A DNA stretch of 64,000 nucleotides. Origin: an uncultured Bacillota bacterium. Lineage in GTDB: Bacteria > Bacillota > Clostridia > Peptostreptococcales > Anaerovoracaceae. Shown here piece by piece: positions 52,080 through 60,276 of this stretch (the stretch's first letter is position 1; each line of letters begins with the position of its first letter). A program made the translations under genes and the position numbers. The stretch lies in assembly GCA_949287095.1 (NCBI GenBank), contig CASEFA010000010.1, positions 19,085 through 83,084 of the forward strand. Reading direction: 5' to 3'. The notes under the pieces were generated by a model. The model saw nothing but the letters and a program-made list of their open reading frames with translations. It searched no databases and had not been told where the DNA came from.

Positions 52080-52289
52080 GTGTCCAAGGAAATGGAGTTT
52101 TTCGTTTTTCTAACTGAACAATATGCTGCGCATAAAGGATGCGATGCTTCCGAAATCATAGAGCAGTGGGATGAACGAGGTATTACATCGTTTATATACG
52201 ATATGTATGAAATGTATCATACCGAATCATTAGATAATGCTTTTAGGGATATTGATAGCATGATGGATACAGGAAAGTCTGCATGGTAG
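52080..52289 (+). CDS. DUF3791-like small protein
   Basis: 69 residues starting at a GTG (52080), supported by AAGGAGG seven bases upstream. SKEMEFFVFLTEQYAAHKG, EIIEQWDERGITSFIYDMYEMYH and SLDNAFRDIDSMM fit the DUF3791 pattern, often found beside DUF3990 genes. The function is unknown; a small, acidic, helical partner of a putative ADP-ribosyltransferase suggests an antitoxin. It begins two bases after the previous stop and ends 18 bases before the second silent hsdS cassette. Confidence 0.7.
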   Translation: MSKEMEFFVFLTEQYAAHKGCDASEIIEQWDERGITSFIYDMYEMYHTESLDNAFRDIDSMMDTGKSAW

Positions 52290-52907
52290 AAGCGAAGACT
52301 GAAAACTTGGGAACAGCGTAAGCTGGGGGAAGTAGGTAAGGCTCGCTCCGGTGTTGGCTTTCCTGATACTGAACAAGGCGGGGCGATTGGAGTACCGTTT
52401 TTCAAAGTGTCTGATATGAATTCGGACGGCAACGAGAATGAAATGACAGTAGCTAATAACTATGTTACAGCAGAACAAATTGCAGCTCATAGATGGTTAC
52501 CTATCGAGGAACTACCAGCTATATTTTTCGCTAAGGTTGGAGCTGCTGTAATGCTAAATCGCAAGCGTTTATGCCGTTTTCCGTTTCTTTTGGACAATAA
52601 TACAATGGCGTATTCTCTCAACTCTACTGAGTGGGACGCAGACTTTGCAAAGGCTTTGTTTGAAACAGTAGATTTAACATCTTTGGTTCAGGTTGGGGCG
52701 TTACCATCCTACAACGCCGGGGATGTTGAAGCAATGGAAATATCTATACCAAGCCTGTCTGAACAGGGACAAATCGGAGCATTTTTCAAGCAACTCAATA
52801 ACCTTATCACCCTTCATCAGTGTAAGGCAAAAGTGCGGCATAGATATATATTGTGGACGGTTGAAAAGGAATATTATAAAACTCATATGACGTATAACTA
52901 TAGTTGA
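52290..52907 (+). pseudogene. Headless hsdS cassette 2 (silent target-recognition domain)
   Basis: In frame from TTGGGAACAGCGTAAG (52307-52322; WEQRKLGE) to a TGA at 52907. It encodes one target-recognition domain containing VPFFKVSDMN and PSLSEQGQIGAFFKQL, then NNLITLHQC from the repeat AACCTTATCACCCTTCATCAG (52800-52820), after which the hsdS similarity is lost. There is no start codon at its head; the ATG at 52407 is inside the domain. It is in the same orientation as hsdS and as cassette 1. hsdR follows after 15 bases. Confidence 0.8.
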
Positions 52908-52922
52908 AAGGATATTCATATT

Positions 52923-55900
52923 ATGGGATTTAGTAAAGAAGCAGATTTTGAAGAAGCGCTCATAAAGGTGCTTGCGGAGAAAGGTTGGAAAGACGCGGAG
53001 GGCAGCGGTAACAACCTTTTGAAAAGACCTACGGAGGAAGACCTTATTCAGAACTGGGCCGATATACTTTTTGCCAATAACAATACCATCGACAGGCTTA
53101 ATGACTGCCCGCTGACAAAGGGGGAAATGCGGCAGATAATCGAGCAGCTTACAGATCTCAGGACTCCTTACAGCATCAACGGTTTTATTAACGGTAAAAC
53201 CATATCCGTTAAGAGAGATAATCCTGCGGATGAGCTGCATTTCGGAAAGGAAATAAGTCTTTCCAACTTTGATCGGATGGAGATTTCCGGAGGAAGAAGT
53301 CGCTATCAGATAGCGCAGCAGCCCATATTTAATACTAAATCGAAGATGCTAAATGACAGGCGTGGAGATCTGATGCTTTTGATTAACGGCATGCCTGTTT
53401 TTCACATTGAATTAAAGAAGAGCGGAGTGCATGTGAGCGAGGCTTATCATCAGATAGAAAAGTATGCACACGAAGGTGTGTATTCGGGCATATATTCCCT
53501 GGTTCAGGTGTTCGTTGCCATGAATCCGGAGGAAACCGTCTACTTCGCAAATCCAGGTCCGGATGGAACATTCAACGAAAAATTTTACTTTCATTGGGCG
53601 GATTTCAACAATGAACAGATAAACGATTGGAAAGACGTGGCTTCTACATTGCTCTCAATTCCGATGGCACACCAGATGATAGGGTTTTACACCGTCGCAG
53701 ACGGGTCTGACAGCACTTTGAAAGTGATGAGAAGCTATCAGTACTTTGCCGCTAACGGTATATCGGACAGAGTATCGAAGCATAAATGGGACGATGAAAG
53801 CCAGCGCGGCGGATACGTGTGGCATACCACCGGATCGGGAAAAACTATGACCAGTTTCAAGTCCGCTCAGCTTATAGCAAATTCCGGCGACGCGGATAAG
53901 GTCGTATTCCTTACAGATAGAATAGAGCTCGGAACGCAATCGCTGGAGGCGTATAAGAATTTCGCCGGAGATAATGAGAGCGTTCAGGCAACGGAAAATA
54001 CTAGAGTATTGATAGGTAAGCTGAAGAGCACTAATTACCAGGATACGCTTATCGTGACCTCCATCCAGAAGATGAGCAACATTGAAGCGGAAGAAGGCGG
54101 TATCAACATTCGCGATATAGAATTAATGAACAGGAAGCGGATAGTATTTATCGTCGATGAGGCTCATCGTTCTACGTTCGGAGATATGCTGTTAACTATC
54201 AAAAGAACTTTCCCGAGGGCTTTGTTTTTCGGATTTACCGGAACCCCTATTCAGGATGAAAATCAGAAAAAAGACAGCACGACTTCAACTGTCTTCGGGA
54301 ATGAGATACACAGATACAGCATCGCGGACGGAATAAGAGATGGAAATGTCCTGGGATTTGATCCGTACAAGGTGCAGACTTTTGCGGAAAATGATGTAAG
54401 GAAGGCCGTGGCGATAAATCAGGCAAAGGCAAAAGACGAGAGTGATGCAGTGTATGACCCTAAAAAACGCAAAATGTTCTACCATTTCATGGAGGATGTC
54501 CCCATGGCGGGGTATAGGAACCCTGACGGAAGCTATGAGAAAGGCATAGAGGACTATCTGCCTAATTCTCAGTATGAATCGGATGAACACAGGACTAAGG
54601 TCGTGGAGGATATAACCGGAAGTTGGTTTACGGTAAGCAAGGGAAACAGATTTCATGCTATTTTCGCCACATCCAGCATACCTGAAGCTATAGCATATTA
54701 TCGGATGTTTAAAGAAAGAGCACCTAAACTGAAAACGACGTGCCTCTTTGATCCTTCTATAGATAACAAGGGGGACGGCAGCTATAAGGAAGACGGACTG
54801 GTTGAAATACTAAGCGACTATAACGATATGTTCGGAATGGATTTTACCATACCGACTCATGCACTGTTTAAAAAGGATGTTTCGCTGAGACTCGCCCATA
54901 AGGAACCGTACAGAAGAGTAGAAAGAAGTCCGGAACAGAGACTGGATCTGCTGATAGTTGTAGACCAGATGCTTACAGGATTTGACTCTAAGTGGATAAA
55001 TGCCCTTTATTTAGACAAGGTGCTTGAATACGAAAATATAATTCAGGCATTTTCCCGCACAAACAGAGTGTTCGATAATGAAAAGCGGTTTGGAATGATA
55101 AAGTATTACAGAAAGCCGTTCACCATGGAGAGAAACATTGCTGATGCCGTCAAGCTCTATTCAGGAGATAAACCTTTTGGCTTGTTCGTCGAAAAGCTTC
55201 CGGCAAATCTTGAGAAGATGAACGTTATCTTCGGTGAAATAAAGGATCTTTTCAAAAATGCAGGTGTGGATAATTTTTCTAAGCTTCCTAGTGAACCGGC
55301 AGTCGTCGGTAAATTTGTATCGCTTTTTAACGATTTTGAGCAATGTCTTGATTCTGCCGAAGTTCAGGGTTTTAAATGGGACAGAGCGACATATGAGTTC
55401 ACCGATGATGATACGGGAAAGAACACCGAGGTGAAGATGATTTTCGATGAGCGAGATTATCATACGCTGGTCCAGAGATATAAGGAAATAGAAAGGCCGG
55501 AGACTCTGTCACCGGGTGAAGGGGCGCCGGAAGCCCCGTATGATTTGAAGGGATATATTATTTCAATCAACACCGATAAAATCGATTCAGACTACATGAA
55601 CAGCAGATTCGATAAGTATATGGAAGAGCTCAGTTGCGGGGCTTCTGAAGAAGAAGTTGAAAGCGCGCTTAATGAGCTTCATAAGTCGTTTGCCGTTCTC
55701 AGCAGAGAAGACCAGAAGTATGCCAACATCTTTCTTCACGATGTTCAGAGTGGATCGGCGGTTATCCGTGACGGGATGAAACTGCGAGATTACATCAATG
55801 AATACGAGCAGAACACCAGAGAAGGACAGATAAGGAAGCTGACAGAGGCTCTGGGGTTGAATGCGGATAAATTGAAAGAAATGATGAGCCTCAATCTCAA

Positions 55901-56078
55901 TGATAAGAATATCAATGAGTTTGGTCGATTAGACGAATTAAAGAAAACTGTTGATAAAACGAAAGCTCGTGCGTATTTTGAAGAAAGTGAAGGCGTAAAG
56001 CTTAACCCTCCTAAGGTAAATATAAGAATCGACCAGCTCCTCAGGAACTTTATTATCAATAACGGATTCGACCTTTAA
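52923..56078 (+). CDS. hsdR: Type I restriction enzyme, endonuclease/translocase subunit
   Basis: 1051 residues. The nuclease domain has the PD-(D/E)xK set Asp149, Glu162 and Lys164 (GDLMLLINGMPVFHIELKK). The motor has Walker A TGSGKT (303-308), DEAH box VDEAHRS (412-415) and further superfamily 2 helicase motifs (GFTGTP, QAFSRTNR). The C-terminal quarter is helical and probably docks on HsdM. GAAAGG lies upstream of the ATG. The gene looks intact, so the system should cut DNA with the specificity set by hsdS. Confidence 0.95.
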   Translation: MGFSKEADFEEALIKVLAEKGWKDAEGSGNNLLKRPTEEDLIQNWADILFANNNTIDRLNDCPLTKGEMRQIIEQLTDLRTPYSINGFINGKTISVKRDNPADELHFGKEISLSNFDRMEISGGRSRYQIAQQPIFNTKSKMLNDRRGDLMLLINGMPVFHIELKKSGVHVSEAYHQIEKYAHEGVYSGIYSLVQVFVAMNPEETVYFANPGPDGTFNEKFYFHWADFNNEQINDWKDVASTLLSIPMAHQMIGFYTVADGSDSTLKVMRSYQYFAANGISDRVSKHKWDDESQRGGYVWHTTGSGKTMTSFKSAQLIANSGDADKVVFLTDRIELGTQSLEAYKNFAGDNESVQATENTRVLIGKLKSTNYQDTLIVTSIQKMSNIEAEEGGINIRDIELMNRKRIVFIVDEAHRSTFGDMLLTIKRTFPRALFFGFTGTPIQDENQKKDSTTSTVFGNEIHRYSIADGIRDGNVLGFDPYKVQTFAENDVRKAVAINQAKAKDESDAVYDPKKRKMFYHFMEDVPMAGYRNPDGSYEKGIEDYLPNSQYESDEHRTKVVEDITGSWFTVSKGNRFHAIFATSSIPEAIAYYRMFKERAPKLKTTCLFDPSIDNKGDGSYKEDGLVEILSDYNDMFGMDFTIPTHALFKKDVSLRLAHKEPYRRVERSPEQRLDLLIVVDQMLTGFDSKWINALYLDKVLEYENIIQAFSRTNRVFDNEKRFGMIKYYRKPFTMERNIADAVKLYSGDKPFGLFVEKLPANLEKMNVIFGEIKDLFKNAGVDNFSKLPSEPAVVGKFVSLFNDFEQCLDSAEVQGFKWDRATYEFTDDDTGKNTEVKMIFDERDYHTLVQRYKEIERPETLSPGEGAPEAPYDLKGYIISINTDKIDSDYMNSRFDKYMEELSCGASEEEVESALNELHKSFAVLSREDQKYANIFLHDVQSGSAVIRDGMKLRDYINEYEQNTREGQIRKLTEALGLNADKLKEMMSLNLNDKNINEFGRLDELKKTVDKTKARAYFEESEGVKLNPPKVNIRIDQLLRNFIINNGFDL

Positions 56079-56144
56079 AAGTCAGGCATAGATCGGAGAT
56101 ACAAAAATCTTCGGTCTTTTGTTTTTTTGAAATGGAGGTAGAAA

Positions 56145-56903
56145 ATGTTGAAAAAACGGAAAAGCAGTGAAAGATTCTGCGACTATTACAAACAGTGGAT
56201 AAAGACGTACAAGGAAGGTGCGATAAGACAGGTTACACTGGAGAAATATAATCTTACGTATCGCTGGCTGGAAAAGCTGGCACCGGAGCTTAGGGTATGC
56301 GATATGACGCGAATCGCATATCAAAGTCTGCTTAACGACTATGCACAGTTTCACGAGAGGCAGACGACTATGGATTTTCATCATCAGTTAAAGGGAGCAA
56401 TTCTGGACGCCGTCGATGAAGGACTGATTGATAGAGATCCGACGAGAAAGGCCATCATCAAGGGGAAAACTCCGGGTGTGAAAAAAATTAAATATATCAA
56501 CCAGTTTGAGCTGCACACTTTGCTGGATAATCTTAATCTAGGGGAAGAAATAAGTTGGGACTGGTTTATTATGCTGGTGGCTAAAACGGGCCTCAGATTT
56601 TCAGAGGCTTTGGCATTAACACCTGCAGATTTTGACTTCGCTCATCAGACGGTATCAGTCAGCAAAACGTGGGACTACAAGAATGGAAGCGGATTTCTTC
56701 CGACAAAGAATAAATCTTCTGTGAGGAAAGTGCAGATAGACTGGCAAACGGTCATTCAATTTGCGCAGCTAATAAGGAATCTCCCGGAAAATGAACCGAT
56801 TTTCATCAACGGTGTAGTCTATAATTCCACTGTCAATGACGTACTGGCTCGTCACTGTAGAGAGGCAGGAGTGCCGGTAATTTCCATCCACGGTTTGAGA
56901 CAC
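56145..56903 (+). pseudogene. Tyrosine recombinase, truncated by mobile element insertion
   Basis: The 5' part of a phage-type integrase: an N-terminal SAM-like domain (FCDYYKQWIKTYKEGAIRQ), then the catalytic domain with the first Arg at residue 151 (AKTGLRFSEALALTP) and the His-x-x-Arg motif HGLRH (249-253). Directly after this the sequence stops resembling an integrase; the expected second His and the Tyr nucleophile are lost, and 21 unrelated residues run to a stop at 56969. AATGGAGG precedes the ATG. Recombinases in this position often shuffle hsdS genes, so its loss may have frozen the cassette array. Confidence 0.85.
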
Positions 56904-56920
56904 CCTTATGTCAAGCCCAC

Positions 56921-56948
56921 GACAAAAAAATATTTATTTTTTCTTGTC
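56921..56948 (-). terminator. A/T-rich inverted repeat at the element's left end
   Basis: GACAA followed by A/T runs and ending CTTGTC forms an imperfect hairpin overlapping the stop of the small ORF at 56934. It can end transcription of the recombinase operon and lies 17 bases from the junction, so it may also belong to the element's end sequence. Confidence 0.4.
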
Positions 56949-57092
56949 CCCATGATCCAGCTTTCTTGATAGGGATTTTGCCGCCTCCCGTTTCTGTTCG
57001 GCGGCAAAAAAAGCATGAAGTCGTTCCTTTTCTTCCGGCAGCATACAGCCAAAAGTTGTGCTGCCTTTTCTGTAATAAAACGCAATCCGCAT
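56934..57092 (-). CDS. 52-residue basic protein next to the serine recombinase
   Basis: A short ORF of 52 residues beginning MRIAFYYRKGSTTFGC and ending KLDHGDKKK. GGGAAAGGG lies about eight bases before the ATG, and it starts 16 bases after the stop of the recombinase gene, in the same direction. It is basic and helical. I do not recognise it; small proteins at the ends of Tn4451-like elements help the recombinase or excision, and such a role would fit. Confidence 0.5.
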   Translation of the reverse strand: MRIAFYYRKGSTTFGCMLPEEKERLHAFFAAEQKREAAKSLSRKLDHGDKKK

Positions 57093-57108
57093 AATCAATC
57101 CCTTTCCC

Positions 57109-58641
57109 TCATTTGTGAGCTGCCAAACTGTCCCTTATCTTAAATTCAACATCCACCCGTTTATCAGGGTAAACATAAATCTTATCAATCAGAAGATCAA
57201 CCAATTCCGAAGTCAGCCCATCGCTTTCCGTCAGCATCCGGGAAATATCCATCTGCTGGCGCTGGTGCTGCCGTTCTTCCTGTTCGGCTTCAAGACGGGC
57301 CATGACAACCGCTTTGGTATTCTGCACTTCCAACAGCCTTTCACTGATCTGCTCTTTTTGCTCCTTGTATTTCGGGAGCGGAATCCCCCCGGAAACAAGC
57401 GATTCATACAGCTTCCGCTTTTCTTCCTGCAGTTCAAAAATCTGCCGGTCAAAGTCAGCTTGACGTAAAGCAACGGTATCTACCTTACAGAGATCCGCTA
57501 AGCTGTCAACGCCAAATGCTACCTGGAACTGTTTGCACAGTAATTCATAAACAAGCTGGTTCAGTTCTTTTTCTCGGATATGAATATTATAGCAGTCCAG
57601 TGAAGGAATCGTGCTGGAAAAGCGGCACCGGTAAGATGTCCCGTTTGCCAGGTGCAGGGCATGTTTACAGCATCCACAGATAACCTTCCCACGCAGGAGA
57701 TAGTTGTGCTTTTTCCTGTTTGGAATCTTAAAACGCTGAATAGAAGCATTGGCCTTTGAAAAGATTTCCTCATTCACCAGCGGTATATGATGGTCCGGTA
57801 TTTTGATCCAGTCGCTTTCCGCTTTGCTCCGCATCTTGTGGCCGCCAATTTCCGTAACCTCTCTTTTGCCAATTACATAAGTGCCCATATATCGTTCGTC
57901 AGCAAGAATCCGAAGCACCGTAGAATTGCACCACATTCCGTGAGTTCTTGAAACATCGTGCGTCTTAATTCCTTTTCGGGCCTTATGTTCTCCGGGCGTG
58001 GGAATCTGCTGACGGGAAAGCTCCCGTGCAATATCGGCTGCGTTCATGCCATTTACGGCATATTCAAAAATTTTCTGGACTACTTCGGAAGTCTCCGGGT
58101 CCGGCACCATCCGTCCGTTTTCCCCTTTGCGATAACCGTAAGGGCAAATTTTACTTTGGTATTCGCCACGCTGGAATTTCAGGTATTTGGCCGTTTTGGT
58201 CTTTACCGACATATCACGGCTGTAATACTCACTGATTAAATACTTGAAGGCGACTTCCATACCTCCGGTATCACCTTTTAACTTTTGGGTGTCAAAATCA
58301 TCATTGACAGAAATAAAGCGGGTATGGAACAGCGGAAATACCCGCTCGATAAAGTAGCCGGTTTCCAAACTGTTGCGGCCAAACCGGGAAAAATCTTTTA
58401 CCATGATACAGTCAATCCGATTGGCCCGTACCAGGTCAAGTAATTCCTGCACCGCAGGGCGCTCGAAGTTTGCCCCGCTGTACCCGTTATCTACAAACTC
58501 CATAAGTTCCGCATTGGCATATTCAGGCAGTTCAGAGGCATATTCCCGAAGGATGCTTCGCTGGCTGGAAATACTCATACTGTCTGTTTTGGCGTCCTCC
58601 AAAGAGAGACGGATGTAAAGAGCAATCCTGTACTTCTTCAT
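57109..58641 (-). CDS. Large serine recombinase A
   Basis: 510 residues. The resolvase/invertase catalytic domain begins IALYIRLSLED, with the nucleophile Ser13, followed by DNGYSGANFERPA and KDFSRFGRN. A recombinase domain (CPYGYRKGENGRM, about 160-270), a zinc ribbon (CGCC with two later Cys, about 325-365) and a coiled coil (about 400-470) complete the large-serine-recombinase layout. The enzyme type integrates and excises elements at short core sites. The ATG overlaps the end of recombinase B by four bases. Confidence 0.92.
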   Translation of the reverse strand: MKKYRIALYIRLSLEDAKTDSMSISSQRSILREYASELPEYANAELMEFVDNGYSGANFERPAVQELLDLVRANRIDCIMVKDFSRFGRNSLETGYFIERVFPLFHTRFISVNDDFDTQKLKGDTGGMEVAFKYLISEYYSRDMSVKTKTAKYLKFQRGEYQSKICPYGYRKGENGRMVPDPETSEVVQKIFEYAVNGMNAADIARELSRQQIPTPGEHKARKGIKTHDVSRTHGMWCNSTVLRILADERYMGTYVIGKREVTEIGGHKMRSKAESDWIKIPDHHIPLVNEEIFSKANASIQRFKIPNRKKHNYLLRGKVICGCCKHALHLANGTSYRCRFSSTIPSLDCYNIHIREKELNQLVYELLCKQFQVAFGVDSLADLCKVDTVALRQADFDRQIFELQEEKRKLYESLVSGGIPLPKYKEQKEQISERLLEVQNTKAVVMARLEAEQEERQHQRQQMDISRMLTESDGLTSELVDLLIDKIYVYPDKRVDVEFKIRDSLAAHK

Positions 58642-60275
58642 TCTGCCTCCGCCTCCTTAAACGCCTCAAATTCTGCGCGGAACGTGAATTTTACATCTAC
58701 CTGTTTATCCGGGTAGACTGTGATCCGCTCAATCAAACGCTCAATGAGGGCGGCAGTCAGGGAGCCTCCGGCCAAAAGTTCCTGCTCGTCTTTTTCCAGG
58801 TTCTTGCACTTTTCGGCCTGTTCCTGACGGACGGCAGACTGGTTTTCATAAAAGGAAAGCTCTTTTTGGGCCGCCTGCATCTGTTCTTCGTAAGTCGCTT
58901 TCAAAACGAAATATTCTTCGCTGTCAATCGCTCCGTTCATCAGATTTTCATAAAGAGTTTGCAAAAACTCACGGCTTTGGTTAAACTGTAACTTTGCCCG
59001 GTTGATTTTCTCACGGGTGGCAGCCTCTTTTTCCTGCTTTTGAATGTTGTCGTTCAGAAGCAGCGCATAATCCCCCAGGACGGCGGCTAATTCCCTTTTA
59101 AGAATGTCCAGAACCGTTGCGATCAGCTCGGTTTCGCTGATGGAAACACCAGAGCATTTATCTTTATGTACCCTGGTAGGGGTCAGGCAGTGGAAGCGAT
59201 ATGAACCATTGCATTGTTGGCGTTGCCGGTGCAGGCTTCTCCCGCAGTCTCCACAGAAAATCCGCCCCTTGAAAATATTGGGCGTATATGGAATAACCGG
59301 GTGCTTCTTGCTTTCCTCGGCCACTTCTGCCCGGTACTTCTGGACAGCATCAAAAATCTCTCTGGAAACAATAGGCTCATGGGTGCCAGTAACCACAATC
59401 AGGTTTTCCTCGCCTGCGGGCACCTGCCGGTGAAGAACGGTTTTGGTCCGCCCCTGCACCATGTCACCAGTATACTTATCTTCCTGCAAAATCTTAGAAA
59501 CCGTCCAGGTCTGCCAGTAACCACGACCAGCCAATGCGTGATGGGTGATCTCTCCGGTCTGCATTTTATACTTTCCTGGGGAGGGATAGCCACCCTCATT
59601 AAGCAGCAATACAATCCGATTGAGAGGGACTTTTTCATAAGCCCACTGGAAAATCTGGCGTACCACAGGAGCCGCCACCGGATCAATAATCAATTTGTGA
59701 CAGTCATCAGGGTCTTTCATATATCCAAATGGCGCCCTGCCACCCACATACTTGCCCTCTTTCATATCCTGACGGGCCTGGGCCTTTATCTTGCGTCCTA
59801 TGTCCAGCGCATAGGCTTCGTTAATCATATTTTTCAGCGGAAGGATAATACCGCCGTGGAGATTATCAGGGTTTTCAGAGTCAAATTGATCCGTAACGCT
59901 GATGAACCGGACATTATGGGAAGGAAAATACCGCTCAATGTAATATCCCGTGTCAATGGCGTTGCGTCCCAGGCGCGACAGATCCTTGACGATCACACAG
60001 CCCACTTTACCGGATTCAATATCCGAAAGCATCCGCTGGAAGCCATCGCGGTTGAAATTCGTGCCTGTTGCTCCATTGTCGATATAGATGTCGTAAAGAC
60101 GCAGTTCAGGCTTCCCAAATAGGAATTTTTCAAGAACCAGCTTTTGAGTTTCGATAGAATTTCCACGTTTATTGTTATCCTCCACAGATAGCCGGATATA
60201 CAGCGCCGTACTGATAAACGGAGAAACAGGCATGGCAGCCTGCGCCGTATTATGCTTTCTGCTTTTTCTTGCCAT
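58638..60275 (-). CDS. Large serine recombinase B
   Basis: 545 residues with a 20-residue N-terminal tail before the catalytic domain; nucleophile Ser30 in ALYIRLSVED, then DNGATGTNFNRDGF and KDLSRLGRN. Recombinase domain with APFGYMKDPDD, zinc ribbon FCGDCGRSLHRQ, coiled coil in the last 150 residues. It is distinct from recombinases A and C across its length, not a recent copy. Its ATG is one base after the stop of recombinase C, with AGGATGG inside that gene. Confidence 0.92.
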   Translation of the reverse strand: MARKSRKHNTAQAAMPVSPFISTALYIRLSVEDNNKRGNSIETQKLVLEKFLFGKPELRLYDIYIDNGATGTNFNRDGFQRMLSDIESGKVGCVIVKDLSRLGRNAIDTGYYIERYFPSHNVRFISVTDQFDSENPDNLHGGIILPLKNMINEAYALDIGRKIKAQARQDMKEGKYVGGRAPFGYMKDPDDCHKLIIDPVAAPVVRQIFQWAYEKVPLNRIVLLLNEGGYPSPGKYKMQTGEITHHALAGRGYWQTWTVSKILQEDKYTGDMVQGRTKTVLHRQVPAGEENLIVVTGTHEPIVSREIFDAVQKYRAEVAEESKKHPVIPYTPNIFKGRIFCGDCGRSLHRQRQQCNGSYRFHCLTPTRVHKDKCSGVSISETELIATVLDILKRELAAVLGDYALLLNDNIQKQEKEAATREKINRAKLQFNQSREFLQTLYENLMNGAIDSEEYFVLKATYEEQMQAAQKELSFYENQSAVRQEQAEKCKNLEKDEQELLAGGSLTAALIERLIERITVYPDKQVDVKFTFRAEFEAFKEAEAE

Positions 60276-60276
60276 T

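Noticed and set aside
48072..52820. Regularly repeated sequences suggesting a CRISPR array
   Set aside because: Only four copies, spaced hundreds of bases apart, and in frame within hsdS-type coding sequence; no cas genes.
59214..60122. 302-codon plus-strand frame within recombinase B
   Set aside because: Antisense to an intact serine recombinase; no start signal.
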